A DNA stretch of 36,597 nucleotides from the NCBI GenBank assembly GCA_903873915.1, contig CAIQQH010000124.1, positions 1 through 36,597 on the forward strand. The letters run 5' to 3'. Position numbers and translations under genes: made by a program. Positions 1 to 7,188 of this stretch are shown here, piece after piece (positions within the stretch are counted from its first letter, which is position 1; every line of letters begins with the position of its first letter). The notes beneath the pieces were generated by a model, which ran no database searches, was not told where the DNA came from, and was given only the letters and a program-made list of their open reading frames with translations. Source of the DNA: an uncultured Flavobacteriia bacterium (GTDB lineage: Bacteria > Bacteroidota > Bacteroidia > Flavobacteriales_D > Crocinitomicaceae).

Positions 1-15
1 CTGAGCTACATCGGC
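1..15 (-). tRNA. 5' end of a tRNA, probably tRNA-Thr (cut by window edge)
   Basis: The minus strand reads GCCGATGTAGCTCAG starting at base 15, which is a typical first 15 nt of a bacterial tRNA (acceptor strand, U8, D-stem GCTC). The GCCGATG acceptor is usual for tRNA-Thr in Bacteroidota, and a tRNA-Thr commonly follows rpsU-xerC-hpf in this phylum ahead of tuf. The anticodon lies outside the window, so the identity is inferred from sequence start and synteny. A good promoter lies upstream at 72-103. Confidence 0.7.
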
Positions 16-71
16 GTGTTGGTAATGGTTGCAATAATAAAAGAACTTTGTTTACCCCTTATTTGGGTTTG

Positions 72-103
72 CAAATTTAGGAAAGAATTCCTTTTATGCA
101 ATA
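72..103 (-). promoter_or_regulatory. Bacteroidota-type promoter for the tRNA operon
   Basis: On the minus strand a TATTG (complement of 99-103) is followed after 19 nt by TAAATTTG (complement of 72-79). This fits the Bacteroidota sigma-A pattern TTG/TTTG-N17-23-TAnnTTTG. It lies downstream of the hpf terminator and about 57 nt upstream of the tRNA, so it should start a separate tRNA transcript. Confidence 0.7.
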
Positions 104-123
104 CTTTTTTTTATATTTTTTCA

Positions 124-160
124 AAAAAGAAAGGAGGATACTTATTTCCTCCTTTTTTCT
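124..160 (-). terminator. Rho-independent terminator after hpf
   Basis: The arms AAAGGAGGA and TCCTCCTTT flank an 8-nt AT-rich loop, with T-rich tracts on both outer sides. Read on the minus strand it follows hpf by about 20 nt and ends in a T run. It separates the rpsU-xerC-hpf transcript from the tRNA promoter. The A/T tracts on both sides would let it work in either direction. Confidence 0.75.
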
Positions 161-180
161 CTTGTTGAATCATCTTTCAA

Positions 181-471
181 TTATGCTTTTTCTTTATGCT
201 TGTGCACTTGTTTTCTCAATGCTTCTGTCGCTTGGTCCGTGGCTTCTTCAAAGGATTTGCACTGTTTCTTAGCAATAAGTGTTTTTCCCGGGATCAAAAG
301 TTTAATCTCTGACATCTTATTCTCCTTGTCATCGCTCTTGCCTATGCGCAAGTAAACCTCACATGCGGTAATGTTTTCGAAGAACAATTCCAACTTCGTC
401 ACTTTCTCTTTTATAAAATCAACCAACTTCGCGTCTGCAGAAAAATGGATGGCATGCACTTGAATTTCCAT
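181..471 (-). CDS. hpf: Ribosome hibernation promoting factor, short HPF/RaiA family
   Basis: The 96-residue protein is the length of short-form HPF/YfiA proteins, which bind the 30S decoding region in stationary phase and block translation. It begins MEIQVHAIHFSADAKLVDFI, the usual beta-alpha start (beta strand, then helix), and has the central acidic/basic sheet and a lysine-rich C-terminal helix (KQVHKHKEK). It lacks the long C-terminal dimerisation domain, so 100S formation would need another factor. It lies 12 nt downstream of xerC and is followed by a clear terminator. The rpsU-xerC-hpf-tRNA order is conserved in Bacteroidota, which supports the call. Confidence 0.93.
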   Translation of the reverse strand: MEIQVHAIHFSADAKLVDFIKEKVTKLELFFENITACEVYLRIGKSDDKENKMSEIKLLIPGKTLIAKKQCKSFEEATDQATEALRKQVHKHKEKA

Positions 472-483
472 ATGACTTTAAAT

Positions 484-1353
484 TTAGCGCCCTCTAGGGT
501 GGGCATGTGAATACACTTTCGTTAACTGGGCAAACGAGTTGTGCGTGTAAACTTGGGTTGCAGAAAGATTGGCATGACCTAAAATATCCTTTAATGTCTC
601 TAATCCCGCACCATTGTTCAGCATGTGAGTCGCAAATGTATGACGAAGCACATGCGGACTACGCTTATCCAAGCTCGTTGCCATTCCAAGGTAGTGATTT
701 ATTTTCCTGTAAACAAACTTATCGTATAGTTTATTACCGTTTTTTAACAAGAAAAAAGCGGTGCTTTTCGCAACCAACATTTCGCGCAATTGCAAATAGG
801 TTTTCATTTGAAGTGCTAACTCACTTGAAACAGGAATAATGCGTTCCTTATTTCTTTTTCCTAAGACCTTAATTTGTGTGCTGGATGCATTCTCTATTTT
901 CAATCCGATCAATTCACTCAATCGTATACCTGTCTGATAAAACATCTCAAGCATCAGCCGATCGCGCACCCCGTCAAAGTCATCTGTAAACAAAGGGTCT
1001 AAACGCTCTGCTTGCAACTCAGACTCTTTCGCAAATATCGGAAGTCGTCGCTCGTTCTTTGGACCGCGAACCTTTTGTAAGGGATTGTGAACAACCATGG
1101 CTTCCTTTCTCAGGAAATGAAAAAAGGAACGTAGCGCTGATAGTTTTCGATTCACTGTTTTATTCACTTGTCCACTTTGAATCAAATCAACCATCCAAGA
1201 TCGAATCAATGAAGGTGTTACTTCTACAAAATCAGAATCCTCTTGGATCTCACTAAATGAAATGAACATGGCAATATCATTCTGGTAGGCCAAAATGGTA
1301 TGGTCTGAATACCGGCGTTCTACCCGCAAATAAGAAAGGAATTTTTCAAGCAT
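484..1353 (-). CDS. xerC: Tyrosine recombinase XerC/XerD (chromosome dimer resolution)
   Basis: This 289-residue protein has the two-domain Xer layout: an N-terminal core-binding SAM-like domain (about 1-90) and a C-terminal catalytic domain. The active-site residues are all visible: R144 (TGIRLSEL), K166, H234-x-x-R237 (HVLRHTFATHML), H260 (LGH) and the nucleophile Y269 (QVYTH). With its Xer partner it resolves chromosome dimers at dif during division. Its position between rpsU and hpf is the usual one in Bacteroidota. The ATG directly abuts the T run of a terminator-like hairpin, so translation starts without a visible ribosome binding site. Whether it is the XerC or XerD member of the pair cannot be decided from this sequence alone. 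Confidence 0.93.
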   Translation of the reverse strand: MLEKFLSYLRVERRYSDHTILAYQNDIAMFISFSEIQEDSDFVEVTPSLIRSWMVDLIQSGQVNKTVNRKLSALRSFFHFLRKEAMVVHNPLQKVRGPKNERRLPIFAKESELQAERLDPLFTDDFDGVRDRLMLEMFYQTGIRLSELIGLKIENASSTQIKVLGKRNKERIIPVSSELALQMKTYLQLREMLVAKSTAFFLLKNGNKLYDKFVYRKINHYLGMATSLDKRSPHVLRHTFATHMLNNGAGLETLKDILGHANLSATQVYTHNSFAQLTKVYSHAHPRGR

Positions 1354-1382
1354 AAAAAAAGGAGCCCATGTAGGACTCCTTT
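1354..1382 (-). terminator. Terminator-like hairpin between rpsU and xerC
   Basis: On the minus strand AAAGGAG pairs with CTCCTTT, with two more G-C pairs beyond one mismatch, and the stem is followed by seven T residues that run straight into the xerC ATG. It looks like an intrinsic terminator or attenuator that lowers xerC-hpf expression relative to rpsU. No separate promoter is visible for xerC. Confidence 0.7.
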
Positions 1383-1406
1383 AACGCATATTTTTACAAA
1401 AGGTTT

Positions 1407-1598
1407 CTACAATTCCGAAGAACGCATTCTTTGGGCGTAAGCTGCCTTAATCTTTTGTTGACGGCCAATAATTGAAGGCTTCACAAACTCCTTGCGAGCA
1501 CGCAATTCTTTCATTACGTTCGTCTTGTCGTACTTTTTCTTGTACTTCTTAAGAGCTCTTTCGATGTTTTCTCCTTCTTTAACGGGAATAATTAACAT
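1407..1598 (-). CDS. rpsU: 30S ribosomal protein S21
   Basis: This 63-residue, very basic protein starts MLIIPVKEGENIERALKKYK and contains the S21 signature around RARKEFVKPS. S21 sits on the 30S platform near the anti-Shine-Dalgarno end of 16S rRNA. It has its own strong promoter (1630-1658) and is followed by a terminator-like hairpin. It is the first gene of the conserved rpsU-xerC-hpf run. Confidence 0.96.
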   Translation of the reverse strand: MLIIPVKEGENIERALKKYKKKYDKTNVMKELRARKEFVKPSIIGRQQKIKAAYAQRMRSSEL

Positions 1599-1629
1599 GT
1601 TCTATTCAATTAATTTGTGAAACGGATTG

Positions 1630-1658
1630 CAAATATAGTAATTTTTTTTTCCTACAAA
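1630..1658 (-). promoter_or_regulatory. rpsU promoter (TTTG-N17-TATATTTG)
   Basis: On the minus strand TTTG (complement of 1655-1658) and TATATTTG (complement of 1630-1637) are separated by 17 nt, matching the Bacteroidota housekeeping promoter. The predicted leader is about 25 nt to the rpsU ATG at 1598. The promoter lies immediately downstream of the acyl-CoA dehydrogenase stop codon. Confidence 0.72.
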
Positions 1659-1661
1659 CAA

Positions 1662-2801
1662 CTACTTCAAAATTTCTCTTGAAATAACTACTTTTTGAAT
1701 TTCGGATGTACCTTCACCAATGGTCATAAGACGTGCATCTCTCAAAAACTTCTCTGCCGGATATTCTTTCGTGTAACCATATCCACCCATAATTTGCATG
1801 GCTTCGTTGCCACATTTTACGGCCACCTCACTTGCGAAATATTTGGCAAATGCTCCTTGTTTTGTCATGGGCATTTTTCTGTTTTTCAAATCTGCCGCTT
1901 GGTAGGTCAAAAGTTCTGCAGCTTCCACTTCTGTTGCCATGTCGGCTAATTTGAAACTAATGGCTTGGAACTTAGCGATTGGATGACCAAATTGTTCGCG
2001 TTCCTGCGCATACTTCAGTGCCGATTCATACGCTCCTCGCGCCACACCACAGCTCAAAGCAGCAATGGAAATTCGACCGCCATCTAAAATTTGCATGGCC
2101 TGTTTGAATCCTTGTCCGACTTGACCAATGACTTGACTTTCGTGAACGCGTACGTTTTCAAAAATCAATTCTGCTGTTTCACTCGCGCGCACACCAAACT
2201 TTTCTTTGATTTTAACCGCAGAGAATCCTGGCGTACCTTTTTCAATGATAAACGCGGTGATCCCATTGCTATCGAGTAAATCTCCCGTACGCACCAGCAC
2301 CACAGAAACATCACCTGACAAGCCATGTGTAATCCAATTCTTTGTTCCATTGATTACCCAATGGTCACCTTCTTTTACAGCGGTAGTTTTCATGCGCATG
2401 GCATCAGACCCTGTATTTGGCTCCGTTAATCCCCAAGCACCAATAAATTCGCCACTTGTCAATTTTGGTAGATATTTTTGTTTTTGCTCTTCGGAACCGT
2501 GGTAATAAATATGTCCAGTGCACAATGAATTGTGAGCAGCAACACTCAAGCCAATGCCCCCACAAACGCGTCCCAATTCCATGAGTGCAGTGGCATATTC
2601 GTGATACCCAAACCCTGATCCTCCATAAGCTTCTGGGATATATATCCCGAGAAGACCGAGTTCACCCATCTTCTTCATGGTATCGACAGGGAAATATTCC
2701 TCATCGTCCCACTTTTTCATATTCGGTCTAATTTCCTTTTCAGCAAAATCACGCACCATTTGTGCAATCATTTTTTGATTTTCATCCAGTTCAAAATTCA
2801 T
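1662..2801 (-). CDS. Acyl-CoA dehydrogenase
   Basis: A 379-residue flavoprotein of the ACAD family, which oxidises acyl-CoA to trans-2-enoyl-CoA with FAD and passes electrons to ETF. The order is standard: N-terminal helical domain from MNFELDENQKMIAQMVRDFA, middle beta domain with the FAD/substrate motif WGLTEPNTGSDA, and C-terminal helical domain with QAMQIMGGYGYTKEYP. The catalytic glutamate is E363 in GEGTSEIQK, the position used by short- and medium-chain members. Length and sequence fit the butyryl-CoA dehydrogenase-like group, but chain-length preference cannot be read here. It stands alone between apt and rpsU, without other beta-oxidation genes nearby. Confidence 0.95.
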   Translation of the reverse strand: MNFELDENQKMIAQMVRDFAEKEIRPNMKKWDDEEYFPVDTMKKMGELGLLGIYIPEAYGGSGFGYHEYATALMELGRVCGGIGLSVAAHNSLCTGHIYYHGSEEQKQKYLPKLTSGEFIGAWGLTEPNTGSDAMRMKTTAVKEGDHWVINGTKNWITHGLSGDVSVVLVRTGDLLDSNGITAFIIEKGTPGFSAVKIKEKFGVRASETAELIFENVRVHESQVIGQVGQGFKQAMQILDGGRISIAALSCGVARGAYESALKYAQEREQFGHPIAKFQAISFKLADMATEVEAAELLTYQAADLKNRKMPMTKQGAFAKYFASEVAVKCGNEAMQIMGGYGYTKEYPAEKFLRDARLMTIGEGTSEIQKVVISREILK

Positions 2802-2839
2802 AGCTGAAGAGTTGAAGTTGTTGTTGTTTGATTGTTTTT

Positions 2840-3370
2840 TTAAAAGCGGACTAAGTTAACGATTTTGTCCGAATAGGTTTTTAGTTTTTCATTGCCGCAC
2901 AGGAAATCAAGCGACACTAAAAAATTAAATCCAGCTACTTGACCTCCGCATTGTTGAATCAGTTCTGCTGCAGCAGCAGCCGAACCACCCGTAGCCAACA
3001 AATCGTCATGAATAAGCACACGCTGCCCAGGATGGATGGCATCAATGTGCATTTCAATGGCTGCGCTACCGTACTCTAAATCGTATTCGTAGGTAATTTT
3101 CTTGTAGGGTAATTTGCCTTTTTTTCTAAGGAGGATAAATGGCAAGCCCAAACGCATGGCGAGTGGATAACCAAACAGAAATCCTCGGCTCTCGATTCCA
3201 GCAATGGCATCAAGCTCTTGATCTTTGTAAATGTCCACCAAATGATCGAGCACATCTACAGATAAAATGGGATCGAGCATAATGGTTGAAATGTCTTTAA
3301 ATAGGATCCCTTCCTTCGGGAAATCCGGCACATCGCGGATGGCACTTATCAGTCGTTCTTGCAGATTCAT
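2840..3370 (-). CDS. apt: Adenine phosphoribosyltransferase
   Basis: Converts adenine and PRPP to AMP (purine salvage, cytoplasm). The start chosen is the ATG at 3370 (MNLQERLISAIRDVPDFPKE), giving 176 residues; an upstream ATG at 3385 would overlap the preceding gene. The type I PRTase PRPP loop is at about 119-132 (LIHDDLLATGGSAAAA), and GIESRGFLFG near 58-67 is the usual APT motif. The start lies one base after the stop of the helix-hairpin-helix gene, suggesting co-transcription and translational coupling. Confidence 0.94.
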   Translation of the reverse strand: MNLQERLISAIRDVPDFPKEGILFKDISTIMLDPILSVDVLDHLVDIYKDQELDAIAGIESRGFLFGYPLAMRLGLPFILLRKKGKLPYKKITYEYDLEYGSAAIEMHIDAIHPGQRVLIHDDLLATGGSAAAAAELIQQCGGQVAGFNFLVSLDFLCGNEKLKTYSDKIVNLVRF

Positions 3371-3371
3371 G

Positions 3372-4241
3372 TCACAAAGATACATACGGTTTCAATTTAA
3401 TGAACACTTCTTCGTTCACCAATATCGATTCCTTAATCTCTTCGACTGATTTAAATCCCCCTTTGCGCGTTCGAATTTTTAGAATGGAGTTTGCGGTATT
3501 CCAATTTAAATAGGGATGTGCTTTCAATTCTTCTGCCGTTACCGTGTTCAGATTTATTTTCCTTAAACCATTCAAATCAATCGAAATAAAATCGATTATT
3601 TCAGAATACTTGGACTCATCCATCTTCCATACTTCAAGCAATTGTTCCTTACGAATAAATCCCCCCAAACGATCTCTGTACCGAATGATGTTCTTGGCAT
3701 AAAAAGTCCCCACCCCTGGGATTGTTTCTAATTGCTCTTGTGTCGCACCATTCACTTCAACGAGAATGGATAAAGACTTTTTTGAAGAAGTGGATTTATC
3801 CTTGACAGGTTCTCTGATGGCATTCACATAAAATGTAGAATCCTTAATCTGTTCAAACAAAGCCTTTGGAATGACAAAAATTTTTGACAATTCATCATCC
3901 GATTGTATTCCTCTTGCCGTAAAGCGGATCACAACAGCAGCTTGTTTTTCTGATAGGCCTAAATACATCCAATCTTTCAGTGAATAAACATTGGGGTCAA
4001 AAGCATGAGGTGGCGAACGGTATTTATGGCGTTTTGCATAGTTGCTGCTGCCCTTGAATACATTTTTACGATACGCAGTTTTTAATTGGTCAATTTCCTT
4101 CGCTTCGATGAATATTTTGGGTGATGGAGAAACCAATTCATACAAGCGAGGAACAAAAACGATAAACAACCCAATGCAGATCAGTACATACACCCCTTGA
4201 CGGCTTCGTTTTGAAACATAAAAGTTGTCCTGATTTTTCAT
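3372..4241 (-). CDS. Membrane-anchored helix-hairpin-helix (ComEA-like) protein
   Basis: A 289-residue protein with a basic N-terminus and one membrane segment (about residues 16-32, VYVLICIGLFIVFVP), then a mostly exported portion. Two HhH regions are visible near the C-terminus: one around ATQEQLETIPGVGTFYAKNI and one around LNTVTAEELKAHPYLNWNTA, each followed by a YRDRLGGF- or RTRKGGF-like turn. Such motifs bind DNA backbone non-specifically. ComEA uses one for DNA uptake, but this protein is longer and has at least two, a common Bacteroidota form of unknown role. It is immediately upstream of apt. Confidence 0.8.
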   Translation of the reverse strand: MKNQDNFYVSKRSRQGVYVLICIGLFIVFVPRLYELVSPSPKIFIEAKEIDQLKTAYRKNVFKGSSNYAKRHKYRSPPHAFDPNVYSLKDWMYLGLSEKQAAVVIRFTARGIQSDDELSKIFVIPKALFEQIKDSTFYVNAIREPVKDKSTSSKKSLSILVEVNGATQEQLETIPGVGTFYAKNIIRYRDRLGGFIRKEQLLEVWKMDESKYSEIIDFISIDLNGLRKINLNTVTAEELKAHPYLNWNTANSILKIRTRKGGFKSVEEIKESILVNEEVFIKLKPYVSL

Positions 4242-4345
4242 GACTCACTCCCTCTCAAAAATGATGTGCGCAGCAAAAAAAAGAGTGTACAAGAGAAGTA
4301 AGACTCCTGATGGAATCTGATGTGGAAGAGTGGTTTCATACGTTT

Positions 4346-4489
4346 TTATTTTTCTATATCGTCGTTGTCTGGAAAAGAGTCTGGCTCGGGATGTTTCGGC
4401 AAGGAAAGAACCTTCCAAAAGAAATATCCTGTAATGAGCGTTACACTAGACCACACAACAATCACCAAGATCAATGCTGGAGTTTCCAT
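4346..4489 (-). CDS. MetS-type small subunit of NSS transporter
   Basis: A 47-residue ORF starting two bases after the transporter stop codon (TAA, then ATG at 4489). It reads METPALILVIVVWSSVTLIT onwards: one membrane helix (about residues 5-25) ending in a GYFFWKVL stretch, then a short acidic cytoplasmic tail (PEPDSFPDNDDIEK). This is the layout of the MetS family of small subunits, known from the MetPS methionine/alanine transporter of Corynebacterium, which are encoded next to an NSS-family MetP. The tight spacing means translational coupling with the transporter. The family call rests on size, topology and position. Confidence 0.85.
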   Translation of the reverse strand: METPALILVIVVWSSVTLITGYFFWKVLSLPKHPEPDSFPDNDDIEK

Positions 4490-4491
4490 AA

Positions 4492-6003
4492 TTAGTACAA
4501 TTTAGAGGATTGGTTTCGTTTTGATGCAATGTACACGAATACACAGATCAATGCGAAAAGTGCAAGAAGTAAGAAGCGTGCCATCCAACCGTAGAAGGAT
4601 GTATCCTTGGTGGCATTTTCGATGATTCCAGGAATTGCTCCGATGAAGACAACAATTAGAAATACTGGCGACACAAATTGAATGATGAACCTAAATATTT
4701 TAGGCACCTTAATGTCTGCACCAGCGTTAATTTCAGCCCATCCTTTATCCATACCAAAGACCCATGCAAAGAGCACAATCTCAACCAAAGCAAATACTAC
4801 CAAAGCAATTGTCCCTGCCCAATAATCGAATTCATTGAAGGCATCCTGACTTAGTACACAAGGCAAACCGAGCAATAAGATAATGCCTCCAAAGATCCAA
4901 GCGCCTCTTGACTGGCGAATGCCAAAATTATCGTCTAAGAAGCCCATGACGGGTGTTCCCATGGCCAGTGAGGATGTAATTCCTGCGAAAAATAGCAAAC
5001 CAAACCACATCAAACCTGCAACGACTCCAAATGATCCCCAATCGGCAAACAACTTTGGCAAGACCGCAAATCCTATCCCAAGACCCGATCCGCCAGAAAC
5101 CATATCGGTTACAGCCTCAATGCCTAAATAACCAATAGAAATTGGAATAATAATCATGGAACCGAGCACCACCTCAACAAATTCATTCATCCATCCTGCC
5201 GACATGGCGTTGAGGGCAATGTCTTCTTTTGAATTTAAATAGGACGCGTAGCAATGTATACTCCCCATTCCTAATGAAAGGGTAAAAAAGATTTGTCCGG
5301 CAGCGGCTACCCAGACCTTGAAACTCCAGATTGTACTAAAGTCTGGATTCCACAAATAGTTCAATCCAACAACACCGTCATTGATCGCACCATCCGGTGA
5401 AGCTTGCAGTGTAAGGCCCGTGATGCCCAAAATCAAACCAAACAAAATTAATAATGGCATTCCAATCTTCGCCACCTTCTCAACACCACCACTGAGACCG
5501 CGTGATAAAATCCACGTATTCATCAACAAACAAATCAACCAAAAAATCACTGGATGACTCGTGCCCAATTCAATGTAGTTCTGAAAAAATGCTTGAACTT
5601 CCGTTTGCGACATTCCCGTAAATGTTCCTGCTACAGAATAATAGGCCCATGAAAGCGCCCAAGACTCGAGGTAACAATAAAATGCAGCTACAGCGATATT
5701 GGTGAAAATCCCAAATACACCGAAATACTTCCAATACGGCGCTTTGCCCATGGCATCAAAGATGAATGGCGTAGAGTGCTGCTTGTATTTCCCTCCAAAT
5801 CGCCCCATTGACCATTCTACGAAGAGCAAAGGGAGTCCCATCAGCAAGAAACAAACGAGGTAAGGAATGATGAAGGCACCGCCACCATTTTCAATGGCTT
5901 GAGCAGGAAATCGCAAGAAGTTTCCAAGACCTACGGCATTCCCCGCCATAGCGAGAATTAATCCAACTCTGGATCCCCAGCCAGCAGAAGCAGTATTCGA
6001 CAT
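4492..6003 (-). CDS. Sodium-dependent NSS (SLC6) family transporter, MetP-like
   Basis: A 503-residue polytopic membrane protein with about 12 hydrophobic helices. The NSS signature AMAGNAVGLGNFLRFPAQA in TM1 carries the unwound, ion- and substrate-binding segment, and ENGGGAFIIPYLVCF follows in TM2. These transporters couple sodium influx to uptake of amino acids or related solutes. Because a MetS-like subunit follows directly, methionine or alanine uptake (as in Corynebacterium MetPS) is the best guess for substrate; this is inference. It is the first gene before the small subunit and lies downstream of an RmlD-like gene transcribed the same way. Confidence 0.92.
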   Translation of the reverse strand: MSNTASAGWGSRVGLILAMAGNAVGLGNFLRFPAQAIENGGGAFIIPYLVCFLLMGLPLLFVEWSMGRFGGKYKQHSTPFIFDAMGKAPYWKYFGVFGIFTNIAVAAFYCYLESWALSWAYYSVAGTFTGMSQTEVQAFFQNYIELGTSHPVIFWLICLLMNTWILSRGLSGGVEKVAKIGMPLLILFGLILGITGLTLQASPDGAINDGVVGLNYLWNPDFSTIWSFKVWVAAAGQIFFTLSLGMGSIHCYASYLNSKEDIALNAMSAGWMNEFVEVVLGSMIIIPISIGYLGIEAVTDMVSGGSGLGIGFAVLPKLFADWGSFGVVAGLMWFGLLFFAGITSSLAMGTPVMGFLDDNFGIRQSRGAWIFGGIILLLGLPCVLSQDAFNEFDYWAGTIALVVFALVEIVLFAWVFGMDKGWAEINAGADIKVPKIFRFIIQFVSPVFLIVVFIGAIPGIIENATKDTSFYGWMARFLLLALFALICVFVYIASKRNQSSKLY

Positions 6004-6035
6004 TGTAAGTTTAGTTTAGTTTCAACGAATATAAG

Positions 6036-6935
6036 TCATTTATTTGAAATTGTCTTCATCTGCGCGAGTGTTGCCTCAAGTGACTGAGGAGAATACCCCA
6101 ATTGAGATCGCGACTTGGACAAATTAAATCCTGTTTTTGCAGGTCGCTTGGCGGCTTGTGTTAAGGTATTGGTCTGAATGCGATTGATTCCATCCGTTGA
6201 AATCCCCAAATAAACCGCAATCCGGCATACTAAATCGTAAATAGAGATCGTCTCGGGTCCACATAAATGAAAAATTCCTGACCTATTTTTTCGGCAAATC
6301 TCAAGACATCCCCACGCCAAGTCATCGGCCCAAGTGGGTGCGCGAAATTGATCGTCTACAATATTGAGCGGATCACCTTTGCGAAGTGCTTCCACGGCCC
6401 AAAGCACAATGTTTGAACGCGAGAGTTGGTGGCCTTCACCGAATACAATAATTGTACGTGCAATGGACCAATTTCTCGATTCATCCGCGAGCAGAATTTT
6501 TTCTGCCTCTACTTTTGATGTTGCATATTCACTTAAAGGATGAACAAGATCGCTCTCCGCGTAATCTCCTTTTAATCCATCAAAAACAAAATCGGTTGAA
6601 AGCAGTTGAAAATGCGCATTGAAAGATTTACTTGCATGAAAAAGCCTGTCGACAGCAGCGGTATTGATCAGTTTACATTCTTCTGGATGAAGTTCACATT
6701 GATCAACATTGGTCATGGCAGCCGTATGAATGACATGGGTTGGTTGATAGGATTGAAAAACGGAAAATACATCTGAATCTGAAGTTATGTCCATATCGAC
6801 ATATCTATCTCCAGGACAATCTGGGTTTCTATTATCGCCTTTTGATGTTGCGCAAAAATCGATGCCTCGGCCCATGCATTGCCTAACGATTTTCTGTCCA
6901 AGCAGTCCGTTAGAACCGGTAATTAAAATTCTCAT
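6036..6935 (-). CDS. RmlD-like NAD(P)-dependent sugar reductase (SDR)
   Basis: A 299-residue extended short-chain dehydrogenase. The Rossmann motif GSNGLLGQ is at 7-14, STDFVFDG at 113-120 is the RmlD-type motif, and the catalytic pair is Y137-x-x-x-K141 (YATSK). Length and motifs fit dTDP-4-dehydrorhamnose reductase, the last step of dTDP-rhamnose synthesis. However rmlA and rmlC are not next to it and the rfbB-like gene is 12 kb away, so the name rmlD is not secure; many Bacteroidota have RmlD-like reductases of unknown substrate. It is 16 nt downstream of the PspC gene. Confidence 0.82.
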   Translation of the reverse strand: MRILITGSNGLLGQKIVRQCMGRGIDFCATSKGDNRNPDCPGDRYVDMDITSDSDVFSVFQSYQPTHVIHTAAMTNVDQCELHPEECKLINTAAVDRLFHASKSFNAHFQLLSTDFVFDGLKGDYAESDLVHPLSEYATSKVEAEKILLADESRNWSIARTIIVFGEGHQLSRSNIVLWAVEALRKGDPLNIVDDQFRAPTWADDLAWGCLEICRKNRSGIFHLCGPETISIYDLVCRIAVYLGISTDGINRIQTNTLTQAAKRPAKTGFNLSKSRSQLGYSPQSLEATLAQMKTISNK

Positions 6936-6951
6936 TTGTTCAGTTTAAAAA

Positions 6952-7188
6952 TCACAATTCCCAGATTGAAGATCTGCGGCTACGTTGAAACTTAAAGAAA
7001 TGTTTGTGTTCGAGAATCCATGCCATTGCCAAGTAAATGAGGAGTGGTGAACCAAGAGCGATGAAGGAAGCATAGATAAATCCTATTCTAACTTTTGAAA
7101 TGCTTATTCCAAGTTTTCGTGCCCACCACGAGCAGACGCCAAAGGAGCGCATTTCAAAAAAGAACACTATTTTCTGAATTGTTTTCAT
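6952..7188 (-). CDS. Small PspC-domain membrane protein
   Basis: The start taken is the ATG at 7188, giving 78 residues, since that ATG overlaps the upstream gene stop in an ATGA arrangement. The sequence has the PspC pattern: a short N-terminal region, ARKLGISISKVRIGFIYASF, then a hydrophobic segment LIYLAMAWIL and a basic tail. PspC domains are inner-membrane sensors or regulators of phage-shock-like envelope stress. Here only the minimal domain is present, with no pspA or pspB near it. An in-frame ATG at 7242 is possible but would overlap DUF2851 by 58 bases. Confidence 0.8.
   Translation of the reverse strand: MKTIQKIVFFFEMRSFGVCSWWARKLGISISKVRIGFIYASFIALGSPLLIYLAMAWILEHKHFFKFQRSRRSSIWEL

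Noticed and set aside
507-839. 110-residue plus-strand frame opposite xerC.
   Set aside because: Fully inside xerC, which has all catalytic residues; no promoter or family for the shadow.
4238-4339. 33-codon minus-strand ORF that overlaps the helix-hairpin-helix gene start as ATGA.
   Set aside because: The ATGA overlap is suggestive, but the sequence (CTLFFLLRTSF) has no recognised family, there is no promoter, and an ORF this short in AT-rich DNA is expected by chance.
6036-6935. rmlD of a dTDP-rhamnose pathway with rfbB at 18907.
   Set aside because: The genes are 12 kb apart, with no rmlA or rmlC between; a single RmlD-like SDR is not enough to claim the pathway.
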